From: Gordonibacter urolithinfaciens
GTDB lineage: Bacteria; Actinomycetota; Coriobacteriia; Coriobacteriales; Eggerthellaceae
NCBI RefSeq assembly: GCF_900199375.1
Contig: NZ_LT900217.1
Location: forward strand, 372,001-436,000
Direction of reading: 5' to 3'
Length of the DNA stretch: 64,000 bases
This document shows, piece by piece, positions 41,951 to 49,895 of this stretch (the first letter of the stretch is position 1; every line of letters begins with the position of its first letter). A model generated the notes under the pieces. It did not search any database. It saw only the letters and a program-made list of their open reading frames with translations, and had not been told where the DNA came from. The translations under genes and the position numbers were made by a program.

Positions 41951-43060
41951 GAGCGGCGCGCTCTCGCGCGAGGCCTCCTCCCATGACACGCGCGTCAGAT
42001 AGTACGTCTCCAGGTCCTGCATGGTGCCGTCGGGGGCGGGCTCGGCGGCGTGGATGATGCCCTCGCGTTCGAAGCCGCACTTCTCGATAACGCGTCGAGA
42101 GCGATCGTTGAACAGGTAATGCGTGCAGGAGATCAGGCCGAGGGCCAGCTCCTCGAAACCGTAGCGGATAACCTCGCGCGACGCCTCCGTCATGTAGCCC
42201 CGGCCCCAGGCGGGCTTCGCCAGGGAGTACCCCAACATGAGGGCATCGACGTTGCGCCGCTGCGGGTCAGGGATGAGCCCGACCGAGCCGATGCAGGGAC
42301 CCGTGCACGGTTCCGATACGGCGCCGTCGGAACCGTCAGCCCCGTCGGCAGCGGAAAGCTTCTCGAACACGCCGAACACGTGCGGCTCGCAGGCCACGGC
42401 CTCGATGAACGCGCGCGAGTCATCGAGCGTGCGGTGCACGGGCCAGCCGGCGTCGGCGCCCACATCGGGATCGGAGCAGTAGGCGAACACGTCCTCGGCA
42501 TCCTCCGGCCCGATGGCGCGCAGCACGAGCCGCTCAGTCTCGAGCACGGGGCAGGCGGCAGACGTCTCGGCGAACAGGGCTGGAAGGGCATCGGGATGCC
42601 GCGCGGCAGAGGAGGCGAGCACGGCCGCCAGCTGCTCCTCGTCGACCACGCGCACGCCCTCCGTCCGCAGCAGGCGCGCCGCGGCGCCGTAGCCGGGAAC
42701 GAGCGCGCCGGAGAACGTGCCGTCGTACACCAGGCCGCATCCGCACGACGGGCTCTTCGCCTTCAGCACGGCCAGCTTGCAGCCGCCCTCCCCCACGGCC
42801 TCGAGCGCCGCCTGCGCGCCGGCCATGAAAGCGGCCGTGACGTCCGCGCCCTCCGCGCTCGTCACGCGCAGAACACGCTCGGCGGCATCGATCTCGCTCG
42901 GCGACCGCGGCACCGGCAGACCGCCCAAGACCTCCGGGCACACGGGCACGAGCTCGACGCCGTCCAAGCCCTGCAGGAGCCGGGCGGCCTCGGACGGGCA
43001 CGACCTCCCGTCGTAGCGGCAGGGCTCTCCCAGCAGGCAGGAACTGATGGCAATCTTCAA
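41900..43060 (-). CDS. DUF523 domain fused to a GNAT N-acetyltransferase
   Basis: A 386-residue two-domain protein, most likely starting at TTG 43060 (KIAISSCLLGEPCRYDG follows directly, the usual DUF523 start). The DUF523 half has CPEVLGGLPVPR and the cysteine-rich KAKSPSCGCGLVYDG. From about residue 175 a GNAT domain of the RimJ type follows: ETERLVLRAIGPEDAEDVF, IGSVGLIPD, LGYSLAKPAWGRGYMTEA and VIEKCGFEREG. It may acetylate a protein or antibiotic; the DUF523 role is unknown. Its last codons lie in CRISPR leader 3. Confidence 0.82.
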   Translation of the reverse strand: MKIAISSCLLGEPCRYDGRSCPSEAARLLQGLDGVELVPVCPEVLGGLPVPRSPSEIDAAERVLRVTSAEGADVTAAFMAGAQAALEAVGEGGCKLAVLKAKSPSCGCGLVYDGTFSGALVPGYGAAARLLRTEGVRVVDEEQLAAVLASSAARHPDALPALFAETSAACPVLETERLVLRAIGPEDAEDVFAYCSDPDVGADAGWPVHRTLDDSRAFIEAVACEPHVFGVFEKLSAADGADGSDGAVSEPCTGPCIGSVGLIPDPQRRNVDALMLGYSLAKPAWGRGYMTEASREVIRYGFEELALGLISCTHYLFNDRSRRVIEKCGFEREGIIHAAEPAPDGTMQDLETYYLTRVSWEEASRESAPLCANPKLWQSTQEVRAE

Positions 43061-43575
43061 CGTCTGCGCCTTTCGTCGGCGGGATACGGCTGCGAACGCC
43101 ATTCTAACACGTGGCAGTGCGGCGAACGGGGCTCCCGGAGCCGATGAGGGCGAGCGTCTTGCTACGACGACCCATCGAAAGCGCACGACGGACTGCATAG
43201 CCTCAGACCGGAACCCGACAGAAAGAGCATCTGATGCCGAAAAGCGCCCCTTCCGGCGAAGTCGCGACAGCGATGACGGCCGTTAAGATGACCTGCATGG
43301 CGGGGCTTCCGAGCCTGAAGGTCAGACACAACTTCGCCGGCGTGAAGGCGAGCCCGGCGGCTCAAGCCGAAGATTGACCGGTACGCGCACGAGATGGAGG
43401 AGGAATCACGTCGAATCGACGCGGACTCTTGGAAGATCAGCGCGGCAACCTAGCCCATGAGCCTGCCTACGAGGCGGCGGGATAGCCCCGATGCATGCCC
43501 GAAGCGCCGGAGGCAGGCGAGATGCTCTCCATCCCAACGCTTCCGAGCAGTTTCCGGCACCGAGCCGGAACGCAG
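43061..43575. other. intergenic region with no convincing gene
   Basis: About 515 bases between the acetyltransferase and a small XRE gene. Short frames are present on both strands, but none has a ribosome site combined with protein-like composition. A short GGCTCC/GGAGCC hairpin near 43131-43144 is the only structure I notice. It could hold gene remnants given the neighbouring broken gene. Confidence 0.35.
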
Positions 43576-43803
43576 TCAGAAATCGATGAGGTCGCGCACC
43601 TCCACGCCGAGCGCGTCCGCGATCCTTCCCAGCTGCTCGAGCCCGATCTTGATCTTGCCCTGCTCGACACGGGTGATGTAGGTGTGGGAGTTGGGCTGTC
43701 CGATCATGCCCGCGAGCTTGCGCTGCGAGAGGCCCTGCGCCAAGCGCTGCTCGCGGATCGACTTCCCAAGTCGCTCGTATTTGTTGTCCTGTGTCACTCC
43801 CAT
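43576..43803 (-). CDS. XRE-family helix-turn-helix regulator (75 aa)
   Basis: A 75-residue Cro/C1 protein: RLGKSIREQRLAQGLSQRKL (helices 1-2), AGMIGQPNSHTYITRVEQGK (recognition helix with SHTYITR) and LEQLGRIADALGVEVRDLI. Only the DNA-binding domain is present. A TCACATGTGA palindrome about 35 bases upstream of its start may be its operator. One of three small XRE genes within 1.1 kb. Confidence 0.82.
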   Translation of the reverse strand: MGVTQDNKYERLGKSIREQRLAQGLSQRKLAGMIGQPNSHTYITRVEQGKIKIGLEQLGRIADALGVEVRDLIDF

Positions 43804-43837
43804 GTGCCAAGGGTATGCGCTAGACTATTCGTCATAG

Positions 43838-43847
43838 TCACATGTGA
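43838..43847. promoter_or_regulatory. TCACATGTGA palindrome
   Basis: A perfect 10-base palindrome lies between the XRE gene (minus) and the broken gene (plus), where divergent promoters would be. Candidate XRE operator. Confidence 0.35.
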
Positions 43848-44102
43848 GTGACCTTGACGAAATCGTTTCCGCCCTGTCCGGCAGAGGGGGGCATGATCGA
43901 GCTGGAGGGGGCGGCAGATGCCGAGAGGGCCGTCGACGAGGCGAAGGCTGCGCTGGAGAACTCGCCGTGCACTTGAAGCTGTATGGCGAGGGGTTGGAGA
44001 ACGAGGGGCTCGACACGTTCGACGCTATCGGCGTCAACACGATGGCAAGGGAGGTTCCGGGATCGGCCGCGGCGCGCCTCGGAGAGGCGGCGGACCTGCT
44101 CG
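43844..44102 (+). pseudogene. frameshifted small gene remnant
   Basis: Three in-order open pieces in different frames read like one protein: SDLDEIVSALSGRGG from GTG 43844, then MIELEGAADAERAVDEAKAA (shift at a G6 run near 43888), then ELAVHLKLYGEGLENEGLDT and AREVPGSAAARLGEAADLLA. Two single-base shifts would join them. All pieces have protein-like, helix-rich composition. The family is not recognised. The end runs into the next XRE gene on the other strand. It could also be chance, hence the low score. Confidence 0.35.
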
Positions 44103-44342
44103 CTAGACGCCCCTCAGAAGCTCTTCCAGGGAGACATCCAACCCGCGGGCGATCGAATCGAGCGTGGCCAGGCTCACGTTGCGCCTGCCGCATTCGACGT
44201 CGGCCAGATAGGTCCGCGACACCCCGAGCCAGGGGGCGCAGGCGTACTGCGACAGGCCCCGCTCCTCGCGTAGGTCCTTGATCCTGAGGCCGAGCCTCCT
44301 CTGCGTTTCGGATGATGTGCGCATTCGCCCATGTTTGCGCAT
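44103..44342 (-). CDS. XRE-family helix-turn-helix regulator (79 aa)
   Basis: A 79-residue HTH_3 protein, ATG 44342 with GGAG about nine bases upstream. RRLGLRIKDLREERGLSQYA and WLGVSRTYLADVECGRRNVS, then LATLDSIARGLDVSLEELL. It is a paralogue of the regulator at 13810-14046 (both GLRIKDL..., RTYLA, GRNV). It faces the XRE gene at 44437 divergently across a 94-base gap, an arrangement typical of mutually regulating phage-like repressors. Confidence 0.8.
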   Translation of the reverse strand: MRKHGRMRTSSETQRRLGLRIKDLREERGLSQYACAPWLGVSRTYLADVECGRRNVSLATLDSIARGLDVSLEELLRGV

Positions 44343-44436
44343 CGCTACTGCTCCAATAGTCCACTTTAGGGGTCTATTTGACACTCGGACCGGTATCGTC
44401 GAGCACCCGTTGTCCCGAATCGGAAAGGAGGGACTC

Positions 44437-44655
44437 ATGGCCGTCATCTCCAAACTCGGCCGCATGATGGAAGAGCGCGGCACAGGCACCATCGAGCTCG
44501 CGGCGAGGGTCGGGATCACCCCGGTCAACCTCTCCCGCATCAAGACGGGCAGGGTGAGGTCGATCCGGTTCTCGACGCTGAACGCGCTCTGCCGAGAACT
44601 CGAATGCGAGCCAGGGGACATCTTGGGATACTCTCCCGACGAGAAACCGGGTTGA
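44437..44655 (+). CDS. XRE-family regulator, YozG-like (72 aa)
   Basis: A 72-residue small HTH protein with GGAAAGGAGGG before the ATG. AVISKLGRMMEERGTGTIEL, then ITPVNLSRIKTGRVRSIRFS and LCRELECEPGDILGYSPDE, closely follow the YozG/DUF739 pattern (NLSRIK, CQPGDIL). These are compact repressors often found with membrane or mobile genes. Divergent to the XRE gene at 44103. Confidence 0.85.
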   Translation: MAVISKLGRMMEERGTGTIELAARVGITPVNLSRIKTGRVRSIRFSTLNALCRELECEPGDILGYSPDEKPG

Positions 44656-44721
44656 TCACGTTGGGAGCTGTATATGCCCAGCTCCGTTGCACCGCCCGCA
44701 TCGCACGCGTACAATGCCCCC

Positions 44722-45294
44722 ATGGCCCTCATCGACGACATACGCGCCTACGAGCCCTTCAACGAGCAGGAAGCCGTCGACCGGCTGGCCATCCTGCGCG
44801 CGCTCGCGGACGACCCGCACGTGTTCGACCGCTCGGCGCCGGCGCATATGGCCTGCTCGATTTGGACGGTCGACCCCGACAAGCAGCGCACGCTCATGGT
44901 GTACCACAACCTCTACGACTCGTGGAGCTGGATCGGCGGGCATGCGGACGGCGAGCGCGACCTGGCACGCGTGGCCCTCCGCGAGCTCGAGGAGGAGACA
45001 GGCGTGGCCGGCGCTCGGCTCGTGCCGTGCGGACCGGGCGGCATCTTCTCGCTCGAGGTGCTCACCGTGGACGGCCACGAGAAGCGCGGGCGCTACGTGG
45101 GTTCGCACCTCCATTTGAACGTCACGTACCTGGCCGTGGCCTCGCCGGAGGAGCCGCTGCGCGTCAAGCCCGACGAGAACAGCGGTGTGCGGTGGGTCGA
45201 TCTGGACGACGTCTGCGCCGTGTCCACCGAACCGTGGATCGCGGACCGCATCTACCGCAAGCTCATCGAGAAGCTGGCAGGCGTCGCGCTTTAA
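44722..45294 (+). CDS. NUDIX hydrolase
   Basis: A 190-residue NUDIX protein. The Nudix box is intact at residues 73-96: GGHADGERDLARVALRELEE followed by ETGV (G-x5-E-x7-REUxEExGU spacing). SWSWIGGH precedes it, and GSHLHLNVTYLAVA with DENSGVRWVDLDDV follows. It hydrolyses a nucleoside diphosphate linked to another group; the substrate is not predictable. I choose ATG 44722 (MALIDDIRAYEP) because the upstream extension is low complexity. Confidence 0.88.
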   Translation: MALIDDIRAYEPFNEQEAVDRLAILRALADDPHVFDRSAPAHMACSIWTVDPDKQRTLMVYHNLYDSWSWIGGHADGERDLARVALRELEEETGVAGARLVPCGPGGIFSLEVLTVDGHEKRGRYVGSHLHLNVTYLAVASPEEPLRVKPDENSGVRWVDLDDVCAVSTEPWIADRIYRKLIEKLAGVAL

Positions 45295-45382
45295 GGGGAT
45301 GGAGGGTTCCTCCAGATAAACGGAGGAAGGCGCCGCATGCGCAGCACCTCCCCCATGCAGGGATTCAGGTTTCAGCCAGCCC

Positions 45383-46123
45383 TCACTCCAGGTAGTCGCC
45401 GTAGCAGTAGCCTGTCTGGTCGCCGTACTTCACCTTGTACCAGTCGCCCTCCACCGAGATAGTGCTCACCGACTCGCCAGCCGCGAACGAGCCCAGGATG
45501 CGGGCGTCGGTGCCCGGCTCGGCGCGCACGTTCAGGGGTGCCGTCGTGGTGAGCTTGTTCATCTGGCTGTTCGAGATGTCCTCGGGCGCGGCGGCCTGGC
45601 ACTTGTCGGCGCCCGTCTGGCCGAAGCCCAGGTACTCGCCGTAGCAGTACGCCTCCTGGCCGTTGAAGCTCACCTTGAACCAGCCGTCGTGCTTGCTGAT
45701 CACGGGCACGTACTGGCCCTCGGCCAGCGAGCCGATGATCGAGGTGCCCGTGTTGGGCTGCGCGCGCACGTTGAGCGGCGCCGTGGCGTACATGTCGGTG
45801 ACGTGCCCGTCGTGTACGGTGCCCTCGGCCGTACCCTCGAAGTCGAGGTACTGGTACCAGCAGTGCCCGCGCACACCGTTGTACTCAACGTCGTACCAGC
45901 CGTCCTGCGTCATGCCGAACACCTGCACCGACGTGCCCTGGGGCATGGTGTCCATGATGTTCGAGTTGATGTTGGCGCCCTCGCGCAGGTTGAGCGGAGC
46001 CGTAGTGGCCATGGTGGTGACGCCCTCCTCGGCGAACGCGCACGGCACGGCCACAGCCGTCGTCAGCATCACCGCCGCGGCCAGGCCGCCGAGCATGAGC
46101 TTCGCGGTTCTCATCATCTTCAT
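45383..46123 (-). CDS. secreted protein with three bacterial SH3 domains
   Basis: A 246-residue exported protein. The signal peptide is MKMMRTAKLMLGGLAAAVML followed by TTAVAVPCAFAEE (cleavage after AFA). Three SH3b repeats follow at about residues 34-95, 108-170 and 190-246, each with a TAPLNVR-type start (TAPLNLREGANINSNI, TAPLNVRAQPNTGTSI, TAPLNVRAEPGTDARI) and a WYxVxYxGxxGYCYxxYL end. Bacterial SH3 domains bind peptidoglycan or metals, so it probably attaches to the wall. No catalytic domain is present. Monocistronic. Confidence 0.88.
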   Translation of the reverse strand: MKMMRTAKLMLGGLAAAVMLTTAVAVPCAFAEEGVTTMATTAPLNLREGANINSNIMDTMPQGTSVQVFGMTQDGWYDVEYNGVRGHCWYQYLDFEGTAEGTVHDGHVTDMYATAPLNVRAQPNTGTSIIGSLAEGQYVPVISKHDGWFKVSFNGQEAYCYGEYLGFGQTGADKCQAAAPEDISNSQMNKLTTTAPLNVRAEPGTDARILGSFAAGESVSTISVEGDWYKVKYGDQTGYCYGDYLE

Positions 46124-46451
46124 CGTCTCGCTTCTCCTTCGTTCTTTGCGCAAGCAAACTGCCCGCGCTTCCCTCCTGGAGAAAAGTATGACGCTTTCGC
46201 ACATCGGGCCGGCCCAGACCCAGGGCATTCAATGAAGGTTTGAGGGAAGCGCGCCCGAAACGCAGCCAAGGCAGCACAACTGCGTGGCGCAGCGGCGCAG
46301 CGGTGCGGCGGCGCAGTCGCGCGATCCAACCCGGCCGCGACGGGCCCGATGCCGTTTTCGCGTCGGGCTCCGGCCGCAGGCCCCGCGCAGGCGGTGCTGT
46401 AGTATGATGAACTAGTACACCCGTTCGGAGAGGAAGGTGGGGAAAGCACCG
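46124..46451. other. divergent promoter region
   Basis: About 330 bases between the SH3 gene (minus) and the SNF2 helicase (plus), lacking a gene. A TAGTATGAT stretch near 46400 could be the -10 region for the helicase. Low-complexity GCGGCGCAG repeats occur around 46280-46320. Confidence 0.35.
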
Positions 46452-49400
46452 ATGATCCCGGAGAACGCCCTCGCGGCTATCTGCTCCGCGCGCACCCTGG
46501 CACGCGCGGAGCAGATAGCCGCCTCCGACCGCAACATCCTCACAAAGCAGGTGCGCTACGATGGCGACGAGGTCACGCTCTCGGCATTCGTAGCATCGAG
46601 CAGCGGCTGGGACGACCGCTACCGCACGTCGGTGTGCTTCGAGGATGACAGCGGCATCGTGCTGGACTATTCCTGCACCTGCCCGGCCTACCGCGAGCAT
46701 GACGGCATGTGCAAGCACTGCGCGGCGCTGATGCTCTCCTACCGTCGCGCACCCCAGCGGTTCCTCGGCTATCAGGCGCAGCGCACGCGCACGACCTCGG
46801 CCTGCATCGAGGACTACATGAAGCGCGCGGCGCGGGCGTCTGGCACGCAGAAGGCGACCGGAAACGTCGATATCGAGACCACGCTCGTTTTCGGCTACCG
46901 CTCGTGGTCGGCGCACTTCCGCCTTTCAGGGCCGCAGGGCTCCTATGCGATGAAGGGCGTCTCCGACTTCGTCGAGCGCATGCGCGCGGGCGAGTTCTTC
47001 TCCTACGGCAAGAAGCTCGCGTTCCTCCATGTGCCGGCCCAGCTCACCGAGCACGCCCGGCGCGTCGCGCTCTTCCTCGACCGCGCCGTGGCCCTGCGCG
47101 AGCAGACGAGCGCGGCGGCGTACTGGCGCTACCGCTCCTCGAGCGTGGTGGGACGCGACCTGGAGCTCTCGGATGCCGAGGCCGTCGAGCTGCTCGACCT
47201 CCTGGCCGGACGGGAGTTCGCCATGGAGGAAGACGAGGCCGGCGCACGGCGGACCGTGCGCACGCATGTCGTGGAAGAAGACCCGCGCATAGCCGTTGCC
47301 CTGCGCCCCGCCGATCGGGGCGGCTACCGTATCGAGCGCACCGACCTCCTGGCCCTGGCCGCGCAGGGAGAGCGCCTCTACGTGTGGAAGGACGGCCTCT
47401 TCCACAACTGCTCGCCCGAGTTCGCCCAATGCGCCGACTTCCTGCGCAATGTCTACGACAGCAGCGAGAGCGACCTTTACGTGGCGGAGGCCGACATGCC
47501 GCTCTTCTGCGCGGCGGCGCTGCCGACTATCGAGCAGCACCTGCACGTGGACATGCCCGCCCAGATCGCTGCCTACAAGCCGGTGCCCTGCCAGCTGGAA
47601 TTCTTCTTCGACCGCGACGACGCACGCGTGACCTGCGAAGCCTGGGCGGCCTATGGCGAGGCACGCCATCTGTTGTTCGGCGGCGAGGTACAGGAAGAGG
47701 AAGGCGCGCCGGACGCAGCCTCGGAAACGGAAGCGGCGGCGAAGAAGGCGGAAACACCGCCGAAGCTCTCCGGCCCGCTGCGCGACGAGCGCCTGGAGGC
47801 GCGTGCGGGCGAGCTGGCGGCAAGGTACCTCGATGCGGCAGACGCCTCGCTCTCCCTCGCCGACGACGAGGCCGTGGGCGCGCTTTTGTTCGGCGGCCTC
47901 ACGGAGTTCCGCGCGCTGGGCACGGTGTTCACCACGCCTGCGTTCGACCGCCTCATCCGCGACAAGAAGCCGCGCGTGTCGCTGGGCGTGTCGCTCGCCG
48001 GCAACCTCATCAACCTCACGTTGGATTCGGGCGACCTGCCCGCCCGCGAGCTCGCGTCGCTTCTGGCAAGCTACCGCAAGCGCAAGCGGTTCCACCGGCT
48101 GCGAGACGGCATGTTCCTCGATTTGCAGGACTTCGACCTCTCGCAGCTCGACCGCCTGGCAGCCGACTTGGGGCTCACGGCCAAGGAGCTGGCCGCAGGC
48201 TCGGCGGAGCTGCCCGCCTACCGCGCGTTCTACCTCGACGAGGAGGCCGACCTTGCGCGCGACCGCTCGTTCACGCGTTACGTGGAAGGCTTCCGCACAA
48301 CCGACGAGCGCGCCTACGACGTGCCACCGGCGCTCGCAGACGTCCTGCGTCCCTACCAGGCCGAGGGTTTCCGCTGGCTCTCGGCGCGCTGCGACGCGGG
48401 TTTCGGCGGCGTGCTGGCCGACGAGATGGGCCTCGGCAAATCGGTGCAGATCATAACCCTGCTGCTCGCCCGGCGAGAGCAAGCGCGCACGGTCGGCCCC
48501 TCCCTTGTCGTATGCCCCGCCTCGCTCGTGTACAACTGGCTCGCGGAATTCGAGCGGTTCGCGCCCGAGCTCGACGTGCGCGCCGTGGCGGGCACGAAAC
48601 GCGAACGCGTGCAGTTGCGGCGCGAGGCCTTCGAGGGCGACGGGTGCGACGTGCTCGTGACCTCGTACGACCTCCTGCGCATCGATGCGGCCGCATGGGC
48701 GGAACGCGGGCTGTTCTGCTGCGTGCTCGACGAGGCGCAGTACATCAAGAACCCGGCGACCCTCACCACGCGCGCCGTCAAGCGGGTGCAGGCGCAACAC
48801 CGCTTCGCGCTCACCGGCACGCCCGTGGAGAACCGCCTTAGCGAGCTCTGGAGCATCTTCGACTTCCTCATGCCGGGCCTTCTGGGACCGTACAACCGCT
48901 TCCGCGAGCGCTTCGAGCTGCCCATCGTGGGCGGCGACGAGGAGACGGCACGGCGCCTGCAGGCCGTCGCGGGGCCGTTCATGCTGCGCCGCCTGAAGAC
49001 CGACGTGCTGCGCGAGCTGCCCGACAAGCTTGAATCCATCGTGTACGCGCCGCTCGAAGGCGAGCAGCTGCGCCTGTACGCCGCGCACGAGCAGCGGCTG
49101 CGCGAGGAGCTGACCGCGCAGCGCAAGAACAGGAACGACCGCAGCTTCGACCAGCGCAAGGTTGAGGTGCTCGCCGAGCTCACGAAGCTGCGACAGCTGT
49201 GCTGCGACCCTCGCCTGCTCTACGAGAACTACGAGAGGGGCGCGGCCAAGCTCGATGCCATCATGGAGCTCGTGTCCTCCGCCCGGGACGCCGGCGAGAA
49301 AACGCTCGTGTTCTCCCAGTTCACCAGCTTCCTCGACCGCATTGCGGAACGGCTCGACGCCGCGGGGGTGGGCTACTTCACCATCACGGGGGCCACGCCG

Positions 49401-49754
49401 AAGAAGCGCCGCCTCGCGCTGGTGAACGCCTTCAACGCCGACGACACGCCCGTGTTCCTCGTATCGCTCAAGGCGGGCGGCACCGGGCTCAACCTCACGG
49501 GCGCCTCCGTGGTCGTGCACGCCGACCCCTGGTGGAACGCCGCCGCGCAGAACCAGGCCACCGACCGCGCGCATCGCATCGGGCAGGATAAGGTGGTGAG
49601 CGTGCAGAAGGTCATCGCCAAAGGCACCATCGAGGAGCGCATCATGCGCCTCCAAGAGGCGAAGAGCGATCTGGCCGAGCAGATAGTCGGCGCAGGCGGC
49701 GTCTCGCTGGCCAGCCTCACCCGCGAGGACCTGATCGACCTCCTGCAGGGATAG
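46452..49754 (+). CDS. SNF2-family helicase with SWIM zinc finger
   Basis: A 1100-residue DEAD/SNF2 protein. The SWIM finger has C75, C77, C87 and H89 (CTCPAYREHDGMCKHC). A long middle part of unknown fold follows, with an acidic linker near 415-440. The SNF2 core starts at about 630: DEMGLGKSVQIITLL (Walker A), CPASLVYNWLAEFERFAP, VLDEAQYIKNP and LTGTPVENRLSELWSIFDFL, then the C-terminal helicase with LVFSQFTSFLDRI, FLVSLKAGGTGLNLT and ATDRAHRIGQDK. Such bacterial HepA-like proteins remodel nucleoprotein. Start ATG 46452 is preceded by GGTGGGG. Confidence 0.92.
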   Translation: MIPENALAAICSARTLARAEQIAASDRNILTKQVRYDGDEVTLSAFVASSSGWDDRYRTSVCFEDDSGIVLDYSCTCPAYREHDGMCKHCAALMLSYRRAPQRFLGYQAQRTRTTSACIEDYMKRAARASGTQKATGNVDIETTLVFGYRSWSAHFRLSGPQGSYAMKGVSDFVERMRAGEFFSYGKKLAFLHVPAQLTEHARRVALFLDRAVALREQTSAAAYWRYRSSSVVGRDLELSDAEAVELLDLLAGREFAMEEDEAGARRTVRTHVVEEDPRIAVALRPADRGGYRIERTDLLALAAQGERLYVWKDGLFHNCSPEFAQCADFLRNVYDSSESDLYVAEADMPLFCAAALPTIEQHLHVDMPAQIAAYKPVPCQLEFFFDRDDARVTCEAWAAYGEARHLLFGGEVQEEEGAPDAASETEAAAKKAETPPKLSGPLRDERLEARAGELAARYLDAADASLSLADDEAVGALLFGGLTEFRALGTVFTTPAFDRLIRDKKPRVSLGVSLAGNLINLTLDSGDLPARELASLLASYRKRKRFHRLRDGMFLDLQDFDLSQLDRLAADLGLTAKELAAGSAELPAYRAFYLDEEADLARDRSFTRYVEGFRTTDERAYDVPPALADVLRPYQAEGFRWLSARCDAGFGGVLADEMGLGKSVQIITLLLARREQARTVGPSLVVCPASLVYNWLAEFERFAPELDVRAVAGTKRERVQLRREAFEGDGCDVLVTSYDLLRIDAAAWAERGLFCCVLDEAQYIKNPATLTTRAVKRVQAQHRFALTGTPVENRLSELWSIFDFLMPGLLGPYNRFRERFELPIVGGDEETARRLQAVAGPFMLRRLKTDVLRELPDKLESIVYAPLEGEQLRLYAAHEQRLREELTAQRKNRNDRSFDQRKVEVLAELTKLRQLCCDPRLLYENYERGAAKLDAIMELVSSARDAGEKTLVFSQFTSFLDRIAERLDAAGVGYFTITGATPKKRRLALVNAFNADDTPVFLVSLKAGGTGLNLTGASVVVHADPWWNAAAQNQATDRAHRIGQDKVVSVQKVIAKGTIEERIMRLQEAKSDLAEQIVGAGGVSLASLTREDLIDLLQG

Positions 49755-49773
49755 CGTGGATCCAGCCGCGTCC

Positions 49774-49879
49774 GGACGTGACAGGGGGACGGGGATAATG
49801 TCTCACGCTCTCGAACGTCTCGCGTAGCCCTGTCGCACCGGAGAGCGTGAGACATTATCCCCGTCCCCCTGTCACGTCC
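49774..49879. repeat. 39-bp perfect inverted repeat (REP/MITE-like) between convergent genes
   Basis: Two arms (49774-49812 and 49841-49879) are perfect complements over 39 bases around a 28-base loop. The arm carries GTGACAGGGGGACGGGG followed by ATAATGTCTCAC. It separates the helicase gene and the fatty-acid operon and can act as a bidirectional terminator. The length and perfection suggest a REP-type or MITE element of a RAYT or IS200-like transposase rather than an ordinary terminator. Confidence 0.8.
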
Positions 49880-49895
49880 CCCGGCCGGGCGGCCG

